64,000 nt of DNA from contig QANU01107566.1 in the NCBI GenBank assembly GCA_003254905.1, forward strand, positions 49,264-113,263. The letters run 5' to 3'. The notes beneath the pieces were generated by a model that was given only the letters and a program-made list of their open reading frames with translations, ran no database searches and was not told the origin of the DNA. The position numbers and the translations under genes were made by a program. The DNA comes from Nissolia schottii. Lineage: Eukaryota > Streptophyta > Magnoliopsida > Fabales > Fabaceae. This document shows positions 35,597 through 64,000 of the stretch, piece by piece; the stretch's first letter is position 1, and each line of letters begins with the position of its first letter.

Positions 35597-36623
35597 TCAC
35601 GTTATTATACCCACAACGCACGCTTACTTTTCTTTTGTTTTTACCTTTTTTTGTTACCATGCTTCTGTCATGTTTTCTCTGTTTTGTTTTGTATTTGAAC
35701 CACAGTCACAAATTTAAAACAAACAACACTCAGCTATTTTATGGAAAAAGCCCCAATATATAAAAGTTAATTTTTGACATTTGAAGAGCAAAAAACTGCT
35801 CTCATTTTTTCCCCCTTTCACGACATCAAAATCTTCTACCTCTTTTATCATTTTTGCCCCCTCAAATTTCTATAGACAAGGCAAAAGATGGTTAATACGG
35901 TTAATAGAGTGAATATTTTCAGCACAACGATAATTCAACATTTGACAATACAGACACTTCATATATAAACATTTGGTCAGACCTATGGGTGGTTGTTCTT
36001 GATGCAAGCCAAAAAGTTCTTTAGCAAACTACCGTATATAAAACCCTCCTTGTGCCTTTACATGACATTGAAAATATTCCCTTCCCTTGCCCTACTCGTT
36101 GCTCTCTAGTTTTGTCCAATCAAATGCATGAAGGCTCTTCGCTAGCATTAGCATTGACTATCCAGAGGCTTATTACCAGTCTTCAACTACCAAGTGATTA
36201 AGATAGACCACTTGACCAACGACCTCATTAGTTAATTCTAAACATTATAATCGCTAACTATTACCTAAATCTAACCAAAATCAAAATTTTTTCTTGATAA
36301 AATTCCTGAAATAAAAACCGCTCATGATTAATGAGCATCAATATAACTGGTGATAATCACATAGATACAAAACAATTACATCTGTAGGAAAAAAAGAATG
36401 TCGGGAAGACATAATATCATCCCACCCAACATTACCCCCACATACCCGGTAAGGTATTAAAATTGGACGCACACTAAGACGAATGCGACAGCAATACTTA
36501 TCTACAAACCTAGAACATTCCACTAAGTTACTTAAGGATGTGGGAGAGTCTTGAATAAGCAGGAAAAACTGAATGCGTCCATGTGACAAGAATGCATAAC
36601 TTTGACAAAAACCATCAGCAGAT
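35597..36623. other. Spacer between DRP2 3' end and acyltransferase 5' end
   Basis: The two minus-strand genes are in tandem here. The right part probably holds the DRP2 3' untranslated region and the left part the acyltransferase promoter. No gene or bounded repeat is seen. Confidence 0.55.
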
Positions 36624-49976
<13,353 letters not shown>

Positions 49977-51705
49977 CGATTCACAAACAGATCTGACGAA
50001 GGACTTAGGTTTCCGGCGAGATTTGAATTCCACGCAACGTAAGTGGGGCGTTGGTCTGGTTTGGATTGGTTTAGGCGTCAATAAGAAATAAGAAATGAGA
50101 TGAGATGGAACGGAAAAAGGACTCTCAACCAAATCGAAATTAAATCAATCACCAACTGCTGTGCCTGTGCTGGCCGCTGCACCTCACCTCACCTGCACTC
50201 AACTCTCTCTCTCTCTCCTGCGATTGCGATTTGAACTTTTTGTTTATTTATTTTTTTCCTTCTTCCTGTTTGCTAGGACACATGCCTCTATTTCGCGCTT
50301 TTTACATTTCTCACTTCTCTGCGATATACCATGACAAACCCATGTGAGAAAATACACACACACTAAATAAAATAAAAAAGTAAAGGCAAATAATGTCTTT
50401 GTAGGTTAATTTTTTTTAGAAAGACAACATTTCAGTACTAATAAGCAATACATTATTAGTTAGTGTGTGTTTGGAAGCTCATGTAAACAGCTTTGCTTTT
50501 TAGAAAAAAGTTGTTTTGAAAAAATTGAAAATGTTTGGTAAAAGAGAAAAGAAAAAAAAAAAAACACCTTGTTTTTAAAAGAATTAAGCTGTTTTGGCTA
50601 ATAATTTCAATAGCTAGTTTTTTTGACTTATTTTATGAAAAGTTGTTTGCTTTCATCATTAAAAAAATGTTTTTTTATGAAGCAATTTTTTCATACAATC
50701 AAAATAAAATATATTATCTTAAAATAATTTTTGGTTAAAGTATTTAAATATAAATTAATTCTTATATAATTAATTATATTAAAGAGCAATTATTGAAATA
50801 AATAATTATTAAAATAATTTTAATTTTTTAATTTTTCCAAACACACCCTTCGTAACAACTTGTTAATCAAAAGGGTATGATTATTGCAAAACTATTTTAC
50901 ATTAACATTTGACTATATGCTTTTTTCTAGAAGAAATAATAAAATTTTATTTACAGAAAAATCTCACAACACTTATAAAATATAAAATACATTAAATTTA
51001 ACAATAATAAAATACAAATACACTTTGCATCATAAAGTAATCACCAATTTATGGTTATGCTATGTCGAAAAAACTATTAATGTCTAACCATTAAAAGTTT
51101 TCATTAAAAGCAAGACTATATATAAATTTTTTTAAAAAATGGGATATATATTATCCTATGAAACGATAAATATTAATAATTATGTTCAAGATCTCATAGA
51201 TGGATATAAACTAATGGTTAAGGAAAGAATCAAATAAAAATGTCGTGATATTTTGTGATAAAAATGAAAATATAATGAGACGACAAAATGAAAAGTTTGT
51301 GATATTTTTATGCAGAATAAAAATAGTTTTACATACATAAGCAAAGTAAATATTGTAAAAAAGTTTTGGTGAAAAATTAGTTATGTGTTGTATGGGAAAT
51401 TTTCAAGGTAATGTGAGTACAAGATTTTGTTATTTTAATTGTGCGAGAATACATAGTTAAATGATAATGTATAACTCTTTTATATTAATAAGATATATTA
51501 ATTAAACTCTTTACATACTCTATAATATAAGTAAAATATTTTATATTAAAAACTATAAAATGCTCTTTAGTTTTTAAACGAGCAAAGTTTTTTTTTTCCT
51601 TTTATTTATTTATAGATAAATTTTGATATACTTGTAGTAAAAGTTTTATCACAAAAAATATTGTGACGTTTCTACTTGATCCCTTTTCTTCACCATTAGT
51701 TCATG
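49977..51705. other. DRP2 upstream region and AT-rich spacer
   Basis: The first 250 bp include the probable DRP2 5' untranslated region with a CT-rich run at 50196-50216. A MITE (50463-50848) follows, then very AT-rich DNA to the hAT-like copy B. No gene is seen. Confidence 0.55.
50463..50848. mobile_element. MITE upstream of DRP2, about 386 bp
   Basis: The left end GTGTGTTTGGAAGCTC is mirrored by TTTTTCCAAACACACCC at the right, and poly-A/T-rich arms fold back on each other. There is no coding capacity. The end sequence is related to the 44237-44633 element (GGGTGTTTGG). Confidence 0.55.
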
Positions 51706-51713
51706 TTCATCTC

Positions 51714-52695
51714 CATGGTTATCCAACTCGTGGAGCCTCCGTAAACTTGAATCGTAAACTCGTACGAGTTTACCTGTTATTAAAAAAATATTAAAAAAAT
51801 ATTTTAAAAAATTATTATGCTACAAAAATATATTTAATAAAACTTAAAATTCATAAATACATTTACCTCCATAACAAAACACAAATAAATATGAAATATA
51901 TGAATTCTAAGTTCAATTCATACATAATATACATAATACATATGTTTGAATCAGAACATATCCTCCACCACATAAACTTAATGACAAGAACAATCTATCA
52001 ACACAAGAGAGAGGTGGTGTGTTGAGCAACCAACATAGCAAATGTATATAAAGAACAATGTCACTCATTTTTGACAGAAGTAGCCTGCTTCGAGTCGACA
52101 ACGAAGAATTCAGTGATGACTTCGAGGGGCATGCCCTTTGTTTCTGGAACCTTCAAGAACACAAATATCCAGAAGATGACACACAACAGCATAAACACTG
52201 AAGATACCAGCGAGTTTCATAGTACTAACTACTGAACATCACCAGAAGCGAGTATGTGACGATGATGTCTCAAATCCAGAACACTAAAGCACAAATAGCG
52301 ATACAGAGGCCATGCACCCTGGTGGGAAAGATCCTTGAGCAAAAGATGAAATACATACGATGGATTAGCGATGGAGCACGATGGAGGAGCACAACGGAGC
52401 ACGATGACACGACGGAGCACAATTGCAGGCGCAACTGTAAATGATAACTCTAAAACACTCAAATGACCTAAATCTAAAAACTCAGAGACATGCAAAACAA
52501 CGTCAACCTTGTTTTGTCCCTAAAAAAAACCACATCTATGGTAAACTCGTGAACTCGGCAGTAAACTCGCGATTTTATGCGAGTTTACCCGAGTTCACCC
52601 AGAAACGGGTTTACATGCGAGTTAGCTCGATTTTACTACATAAGAACGTAAACTTGTACGAGTTTACGAGTTAACTGGCGATTTTGATAACCATG
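51714..52695. mobile_element. Non-autonomous hAT-like DNA element, copy B
   Basis: The ends CATGGTTATC and GATAACCATG are a perfect 10-bp inverted repeat. The flanks TTCATCTC (51706-51713) and TTTATCTC (52696-52703) differ at one base, fitting an 8-bp target duplication. It shares its left 250 bp with copy A at 4935 and the right subterminal GTAAACTCG/CGAGTTTAC array. The interior has GGAGCACGATG repeats echoing the GAGCACGAGGA repeats of copy A. It is 982 bp against 1513 bp for copy A, so the two differ by internal deletion or divergence. No transposase is seen. Confidence 0.7.
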
Positions 52696-52703
52696 TTTAT
52701 CTC

Positions 52704-53564
52704 TATATATAAGATTAAGGATAGTAATTAATGTCTGATCGAATATTCATCTCGACCCATATATGTTCGGGCAGGGTAAAAACTTGCCCTTATGCCATGC
52801 ATATTAGAGTTAGTGGTTAGTGGCAGGTTACGTGTATGTATTATTTTTATTTTAAATATTTAATATCTATTGTTAAATGGTTAATTAGAATGATACTTGT
52901 GGTTTAGAAAAATAAAATTGATTTTAATTTATTTTGTATGTTTTAATTTAACTTTTCGTTACATACCAAACAAATTACAAATATTATATTTTCCAATAGA
53001 TATGACTAGAAATGATAGTGTTGATTTATTTGTCTGCCTTTGTGGTTTTTTTTTTTTTTGGTTGCTGGAACCTTGTTTAGCGTCGTAGGTTTGTAAATTA
53101 ATGAGGGTAGATAAAATTGATAACTGATTTTAAGTATCATTGGTATATATATGCTACGCAAAACGAGATTAAATTTCTTTCCCAAATGAAAGATTCAACG
53201 GTCCTAATTCTGTAAGCTTCTAGCTTATAAGGAACGTAGATTAATTAGACAAAATACTAGCTGGAAGAAAGGGAGAAAAAAAAAAAAAGAAAAAGAAAGA
53301 AATCACCCAAGCAGGGGTGCCGCTTTCTCACACCTCCAAAAAAATTGAAGCTGTAAAAACCTTGATTTTCTTCTAGTTTAGTAATAAAAGGGACTCTGTC
53401 ATGCTTTATATACATATATATAGCTGCTAAAAAAATAATAAATTATCTCCCACACTTTGGGAGGTAAAGGGAAGAAGATTAATAAAATAAAAATAAAAAT
53501 AAAAATAAAATTCATTTATTTTTATTGATTTAATAGTTAGAGTCACGCTAATGGTGGCTGGTCT
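52704..53564. other. Spacer downstream of CLC-c
   Basis: No gene is seen. An AAAAT microsatellite at about 53484-53512 and A- or T-runs are present. The part nearest 53565 is probably the CLC-c 3' untranslated region. Confidence 0.5.
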
Positions 53565-56500
53565 CTACTTTACTGTATAGTTGCGGGGGGAGTCCAAGTG
53601 AGGGTACAGTCCCAATATATGGTCGCCCATGAAATCATGCCTTGTCAGGATCCCGACAATTGGGGGCCTCTGCACAAGAAGAAGAAAAGTTACTCTGAAA
53701 AATTTGAATAGAAAAAGCCAAAAAGGCTACTTACCGCGGGTGTCTTGGGGACGACCAACAAGTGCCTAAGGCCAAGCTCCCGGAAAAGAAGGGCTGCTTT
53801 AGCGAGAGACATTGTTTCCACAACCGTATACGGTGACCTGTTAGTGATCGGATGGAGGTCAACGTACATGTCCATCTCATCCTCAGAGATGTCCAGATCC
53901 TCGAGCCTGATCCCTTTCCCTGAACCCGGCTTGGCGAAATCATGCGCCTTGAAGTTTCTCATAATGGAAGACCCGGTCATCCCCCTCTCCTTGGTAAATG
54001 TCCTGTGCTGGAGGAGTACAAGCAGGTGAGACTTCAAGACCAAGCCGCAGAGCTCAGGGGCGTCCGAGAAAGGCGGCTCGTCAACCACAGGGAAGCCGTG
54101 ATGCCTGCTCGCCCTCAGAGCATGCACAATATTCCCAACTTTCTCAACCCCGGAGAAGGTCAACAATGGCCCGGAAACAACGTCGCTTGCAACCAAGTGC
54201 CTCATGTATGGCTCCGCATGTGCTTCCATGTAAGGCAGCCCCTTCATTTTCATAATCTGGTCATAAACGCCCTTGTTGAGGCAGTCAGCCACTGACTTGG
54301 AGATGAGGAGAACCAGCATGAGCAAGGGGAGCATGAGCAGGTTGTTGGTGAGTTCAAGAAGTATGACGCAGAGAGAAACGGTCATTCTCATGGTGCCGCC
54401 AAGGAAGGACGCTGCTCCAAGGAGGGCAAACAGGCCGACATCGAGATTGGTGAATGGATTCAAGAGACTCCCTATAAGGCGCCCGTAGGAAGCTCCTGCA
54501 AGGATGACCGGGATGAAGAGGCCCGAGGGGATGGCGATGCCGTAAGTGACGATTCCGAGAAAGTAAATGGCCACAAAGAAGGTTAGAAGGCTGGAGAACT
54601 GAAACCTCTTGTGAGAGCCAGCAATGAATAGGTTACGGATGGCATCATCGTTGGTGGTGAAGAAGAGAGATGCAAGATCATTGTAATGGTTTGGTGGACA
54701 CTGAAAATTCTTGTAGTGTCCAGAGCGGCCCCCAGTCGGGCACTCATCATCCCCCAATTGCGGAGGGCAGGGGATGCACTTTGAGAGCCATGGAAGCCCA
54801 AATGAACAACAAGAGGTCAAAATGGAGATAATCATCACAAGCATAACTTTGAATATAGGGCCTCTCCTGCAGCTCACAACACCACAAGAAATTAAAATAC
54901 TAATTCACTCACTAAATAGGTAGGTAGGAAGGAAGGAACAACAGATAAATAGCAAGCAATTCACATACTCGTTTATGATGCTGTATGTGCGAAGGACCTT
55001 GTCCACGAGATAATTGTAAAGGCTTCCCAAAAGACCTCCAATGACTCCAAGAAATACAACAACGAGGAGGTCAGGTGCGGAGTATGCAGGCTTTGCTGAA
55101 TTAACTTCAAACATGATCAACCCTCCTTCCCCGAAAAGACCGCATTTTCCATCCCGACAAAATTGTACAAAACCTCTTAGCACTACAGCTACTACAGCTG
55201 TCGTAAAAAAAGTCCGCCACAAAAGAGCACTTCTCCACCTAATCAAATTAAATATATATGTGGGTGCATATTAAGTGTTTGCATTAATGTTGCTGCATGC
55301 AACATGCACACACAGAGTGTGGGAGGGGAGGGAGCAATAATTAATAATTACCATGAAGCAGCTTCTTCAAGTGCAAAAAGGACACCACCGACAGGGGCAC
55401 GGAAGGCACCGGCAACACCAGCAGCTGCACCGCAGGTGACCAAATCCCTTCTATCTCTGTCATTTTTAAAATGTCTGAGCCATTTCCAGGTCAAGCCATA
55501 TTTTTTAGAACCACCTTGTCCAAGTAAATTAGCTATGCACGCGCCAGTATGTACCATGGGTCCTTCCTTCCCCACAACAAAACCCGCTGCAACCCCAAAT
55601 ATTGACCCAAATATCTGCAAAAGCAAGCCATTTTCTTCTGTATGTAGTCAATTAATTAATGTCAATCATGCAAGTTTTGACGTAGGTAACTAACTAGCTA
55701 ACGTACCTTCACAAAGAGGGTGGTTGGAGCCAGTATGGAAGGAGCATCTACACCATTGAGGTAGGCCTTCACCTCGGGTATGCCAGACCCAGCTGCTGCA
55801 GGGGCAATGTAGGCACAGACTGCTGCAGCAACAATCGCTAAAATCATGTTACTACAGACATACACTGCAAAGGCCTGATGATACCTGTTCTGCAATCAAA
55901 ATCACACAGCGTAGTTATTCCAAAATACTACCAAGTTAATAATCTGTAAACAAACAAAATGCCTTCAGATGAACTTTTAGCTCCCTAATATTAATAATAA
56001 TAATTATTATTATATATCATATAATATGGATTTGTTAGCCTTCTTTACATGGAGATTAGCATCTTCTACATTTTTATTCGGACAAAACTCTTCCTTTTTT
56101 TAGTCAAACTATTATTATGGATAAATTTACAATTTTCATATTATTTACATTAATTACTCATTCAACTCTTTTGTCACTTCATAAATATTTTTTCTCTTCT
56201 GATTCTCTCTCATCTTTTGTTATTTACTTATGCTAACCTGATGATTTTGAATGATCCTAAACTTTTTTAAATATCTTTTACTAATAAATAATAATATTTT
56301 TTTAATCTAATTATTTTCTTCGCTTTATGTCTCTTGTTTTTTTATATAATGTGTACCCAATTTATTTTTAAAAAAATTAAGAATATTTTTTTTAATTACG
56401 TAATGAGATAGTATAAATTATTTTTTCATTAACGAAGCGGTTTTAATTCAAGTAATAATAATTTAATAAAATACATTTGTCTTACAAGTGAATAAATAAA

Positions 56501-57689
56501 CTATTATTTGTCTCTAAACTGTTGTGATCATCAAACAATTGTATGTATGAAGAAGATGATAGAATTACTAATTTATTACTCTTTAATTACATAAAAATTC
56601 ATAGAAACGATTATTAAAGTTGTTATTACTTTGGCTTTTAAAATTTACATATTATTTAGGTAAGATAAAAATAAAAAATAGAATATAAAAATAAAAAATA
56701 GAATATTAATTATTTAACTAAAATAAATATAGAGTGTGGGTATTAATTAAGAGAAAAAAAATTAAATTGAGCACACAAATTGTTGAAGCGAGCAAAAAAG
56801 CAAAAGTGTAATGTAGATTGAACATAAGTACAATATTAGACAAAAAAATATTGAGTTAAAAAATAAAATATGTATTAATGTTTAAAACAAAATACAGAGG
56901 ATGCTAACCTCCACGTAAAAGTGGTAGAGGTTAGCAAACTACATACATACATGTCTTGTGGTACCATACTTTGTAAGTAACCTAGTAATTGCAAGATTTA
57001 AAAAATTTACTCAAGGAATCATAATAGGACTGCATTACAATAACAAATTATAAAAAAAAAAAGGATCTTGCTGTTTAATTACATGGTATATGATTGATGA
57101 TAATATATAGAGGTTGGTACTTACGTTTTGGAGAGCATGAGATTGTTGGTGAGGAGAAGCTTGAAACCAGCTATATTCTCAACTGCAATGGTATTGAAGA
57201 ATGCAACAAGGCCTGTGCCCAAACCAATAAGAAGTGCAAGGGTCCATTTTAAGACAACATACTGGCCTATCTCAGCCTTTGTTTTAGACCTCCAATCTTG
57301 CTTGAAAAGATCATTCTCAATGATCCTGCATGTATGATGTATGTATGTATGTATGTATGAATGAATACGTGCATGCATGTCAAATGAACAAATTAATCAA
57401 GGGGAAGAGAAGAGAAGTAGTAGTAGTAGTACTCGTAATCAAGGCTTTCGATGGGACAAACATTGGCTCCGACAATGGCGAGCTGGGAAGTGGTGTTGAT
57501 CCTGTTCTTCATGGCAAGCAGAGGCTCTCTGTGCTTCTCGCCCGCTCCTCCTCCTAATCCTCCTGATCCTGATCTGCTCCCCTCTTCATCTTCTTTCCTA
57601 AAGTTCCCCAATCTCAATCCCATCATCATTGCAGCTGTCGTCGTCCCCTGTGTCTCGAGGTCCCCCTCCCTCTCATGATGGTGATCCAT
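53565..57689 (-). CDS. CLC-c: Voltage-gated chloride channel/antiporter CLC-c
   Basis: Seven exons on the minus strand: 57689-57433, 57325-57125, 55884-55707, 55614-55352, 55238-54969, 54866-53735 and 53669-53565. They sum to 2406 nt, or 801 aa. The protein has the plant CLC-a/b/c/g start (TTSQLAIVGANVCPIESLDYE), the CLC membrane core, and two C-terminal CBS regions ending GILTRHDFMGDHILGLYPHL. The selectivity motif is GSGIP (185-189): Ser186 occupies the position that is Pro in the nitrate-selective CLC-a, so chloride preference is expected. The gating Glu229 (GKEGP) and proton Glu296 (LFALEE) are both kept, as in exchangers. Residues GLFGEGGLIMF and IFGSIFGVAAGFVV closely match Arabidopsis CLC-c, a tonoplast protein of guard cells linked to stomatal movement and salt tolerance. 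Exon 6 alone encodes 377 residues. For exon 3, two acceptors five bases apart exist; only the inner one keeps frame. Confidence 0.95.
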
Positions 57690-58275
57690 TAGCTACCTAG
57701 GTTTCACTTTCGCAACTTTATAACCAATGCAACCAACCTTGAATATATGTATGTATGTGCTACTGTGTTCTGTGTATCAACTTGGATTTTGGAATTGGAT
57801 GAAATGAAAAACATTGAAGTCAGTCGTCTCTTATTTTTGTTTAAAGGCTTACTAGATTAGAAATAGAATGAGAATGCTAAGTGCTAAATTTAAGAAATTA
57901 CCTTTAGGTGGGAACTCCCGTGTGATTCGTCTATGTAAGGCCGTTAATTAATCTTCAGAATTTTGGGTAAGAAATCGTTTTGGTTTTGGGAAAGGAAAAC
58001 AAAAGGGAAAATCGCTTAAAATGTGGTATTTCTATAAGTGGACAAAGATACTTGGACGAACGTCAAAGGTTTGGTTTTTATCGGTAGCGCTTAGGTCGGT
58101 TTGGTTCAAATAGAAAGAGTGAGAGAGAGATCGATCTTGCACCAGCACATCACACGACTGGACGGAACTACTTAATTAAAAAAATGTTATTTATAAAGCT
58201 CAAAAAATAGTTACACAATATTAATTTAATAGAAAAATAAACATTATTAACTAAAGAAACAAGCATTGTTATCAG

Positions 58276-58385
58276 ACATTTTTGCGTGTTTGTACACACG
58301 TGAGTTTAATGTTACTATAAAATAGAAACAAATATTATCAATAAACATTTATATGTGCTCGTGTACGCATGAGTTTAATATTACT
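58276..58385. repeat. Imperfect 69-bp tandem duplication upstream of CLC-c
   Basis: ACATTTTTGCGTGTTTG...GAGTTTAATGTTACT recurs 69 bp later as ACATTTATATGTGCTCG...GAGTTTAATATTACT. The copies differ by substitutions but keep spacing. Confidence 0.6.
58297..58302. promoter_or_regulatory. G-box (CACGTG) upstream of CLC-c
   Basis: A perfect palindromic CACGTG lies about 610 bp upstream of the CLC-c start codon. Such boxes bind bZIP and bHLH factors, including ABA-responsive ones, which would suit a guard-cell anion transporter. One hexamer alone is weak evidence. Confidence 0.25.
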
Positions 58386-59167
58386 TATTTTATGTATTTG
58401 ATAATATTTATTTTTATATAATATTTATATTTCTATTATGTAATATTTGTATCTTTATTGGGTGGTTGTTGAGTCACGATTATTAATTAACTTACCTTCT
58501 ATTCCTTCCCTCCTCCCTTTCATTATTTTTTTAGTCCTTCTAATCCAGTTCTCTGTTATTTAGTTTGGAGAGAGAAAGGAAAGGAAAGTATCAAAAGGAA
58601 AGAGAGCCCAAGAAAATTGAGGCTCTATAATATTTTTTATTTTAATTTTACCATTTTAAAAATAATTAAGTATAATTTGAGAGAATAATGAAATAGATCC
58701 CTCTAATTATATCTTAATTATAATCTAGTTAAAAACCCTTCAATTTAAGGGAATCATGAAATGGGAAGCCTTTAAGGAGTTTTAGAGGATTAATAACACT
58801 TTCAAAAAATTTCTTTCCTACAATTTATAAACGTGTTGAATCTCAATAAATTTGAAACTAATAATAATCTAACATTTTTGGGAATTCATAAGGAAAATAA
58901 AGAAAAATTCTTAATAACAACTGGCAAATGCCTTGAATTGTATTCTTTAAATAACAACTAAAAATAGAGTAAAGCTTGATAATGATATTAATATATACTC
59001 TTTAAGTAAATGTGAAACTGTAGACCGCTTATTACCGCAAGATGGAGAAGTTCATGGAACAAATGGGTCCACTCAGAACCAATAATAAGGCCCTATAGTT
59101 ATATATCATGAAACAGCTTGCAAGTGCAACATGTACACGCGTAACCTACAAAGCAAGCAACTCATGT

Positions 59168-64000
<4,833 letters not shown>

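Larger units (their letters stand above)
57690..59167. other. Spacer between GBA2-type gene 3' end and CLC-c 5' end
   Basis: This holds the CLC-c promoter on the minus strand and probably the 3' untranslated region of the GBA2-type gene. It includes an imperfect tandem duplication at about 58276-58385. No gene is seen. Confidence 0.55.

Noticed and set aside
35088-35717. Long open frame of 209 codons on the plus strand
   Set aside because: It is the antisense shadow of acyltransferase exon 1, which has family motifs and consistent splice sites on the minus strand.
53745-54488. Several plus-strand frames of 70-117 codons
   Set aside because: They are antisense shadows of the large CLC-c exon and have no recognisable domains.
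53690-54877. Single-exon 395-aa membrane protein
   Set aside because: It is the CLC-c exon 6 read without splicing. The Met at 54877 lies in the intron, and the exon begins at 54866 and ends at 53735.

Overview
This is nuclear DNA of a flowering plant, almost certainly a eudicot. The genes have many short GT-AG introns, the spacers are very AT-rich, there is a plant-type tRNA gene, and every long protein reads as a plant family member. The transposon families (MULE, hAT, Stowaway, TRIM) are also typical of dicots. I cannot name the species from the sequence.

Layout. 1-17,000 is a gene-poor, transposon-rich flank. It holds a hAT-like element at 4935-6447, two small Stowaway-type MITEs near 7 kb, a CACTA-like end near 8 kb, and a 4.09-kb Mutator-like element (MULE) at 10500-14589. 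The MULE is bounded by a perfect 9-bp target duplication and carries its own intron-containing gene. From 17,070 to the right edge the window is gene-dense: MAD1 (minus), tRNA-Val(AAC) (plus), a pterin-aldehyde-reductase-like SDR (plus), a plastid/mitochondrial-type GNAT/FemAB-like N-acyltransferase (minus), dynamin-related protein DRP2 (minus), the chloride channel/antiporter CLC-c (minus), and the 3' part of a GBA2-type glucosylceramidase (minus), whose 5' end lies beyond the window.

For each complete protein gene I placed every coding exon from splice signals plus family similarity. The summed lengths are exact multiples of three: MAD1 715 aa in 16 exons, SDR 245 aa in 5, GNAT 490 aa in 9, DRP2 916 aa in 22, CLC-c 801 aa in 7. 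These agree with family lengths where I know them. Exon positions should be accurate to the base unless noted.

The genes do not form a pathway. They cover spindle checkpoint, pterin salvage, acyl transfer, clathrin-mediated endocytosis, vacuolar anion transport and sphingolipid turnover. However, MAD1, CLC-c and the GBA2-type gene correspond, as I recall them, to three consecutive Arabidopsis loci (At5g49880, At5g49890, At5g49900). The block therefore looks like ancient microsynteny with three other protein genes and a tRNA gene placed between MAD1 and CLC-c.

The most unusual object is the MULE. Its gene joins a MuDR-transposase-like N-terminal domain to the tail of a plant mobile domain (PMD) and a Pro/Tyr-rich C-terminus. 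Long telomere-repeat-like arrays lie in opposite orientation on its two sides.
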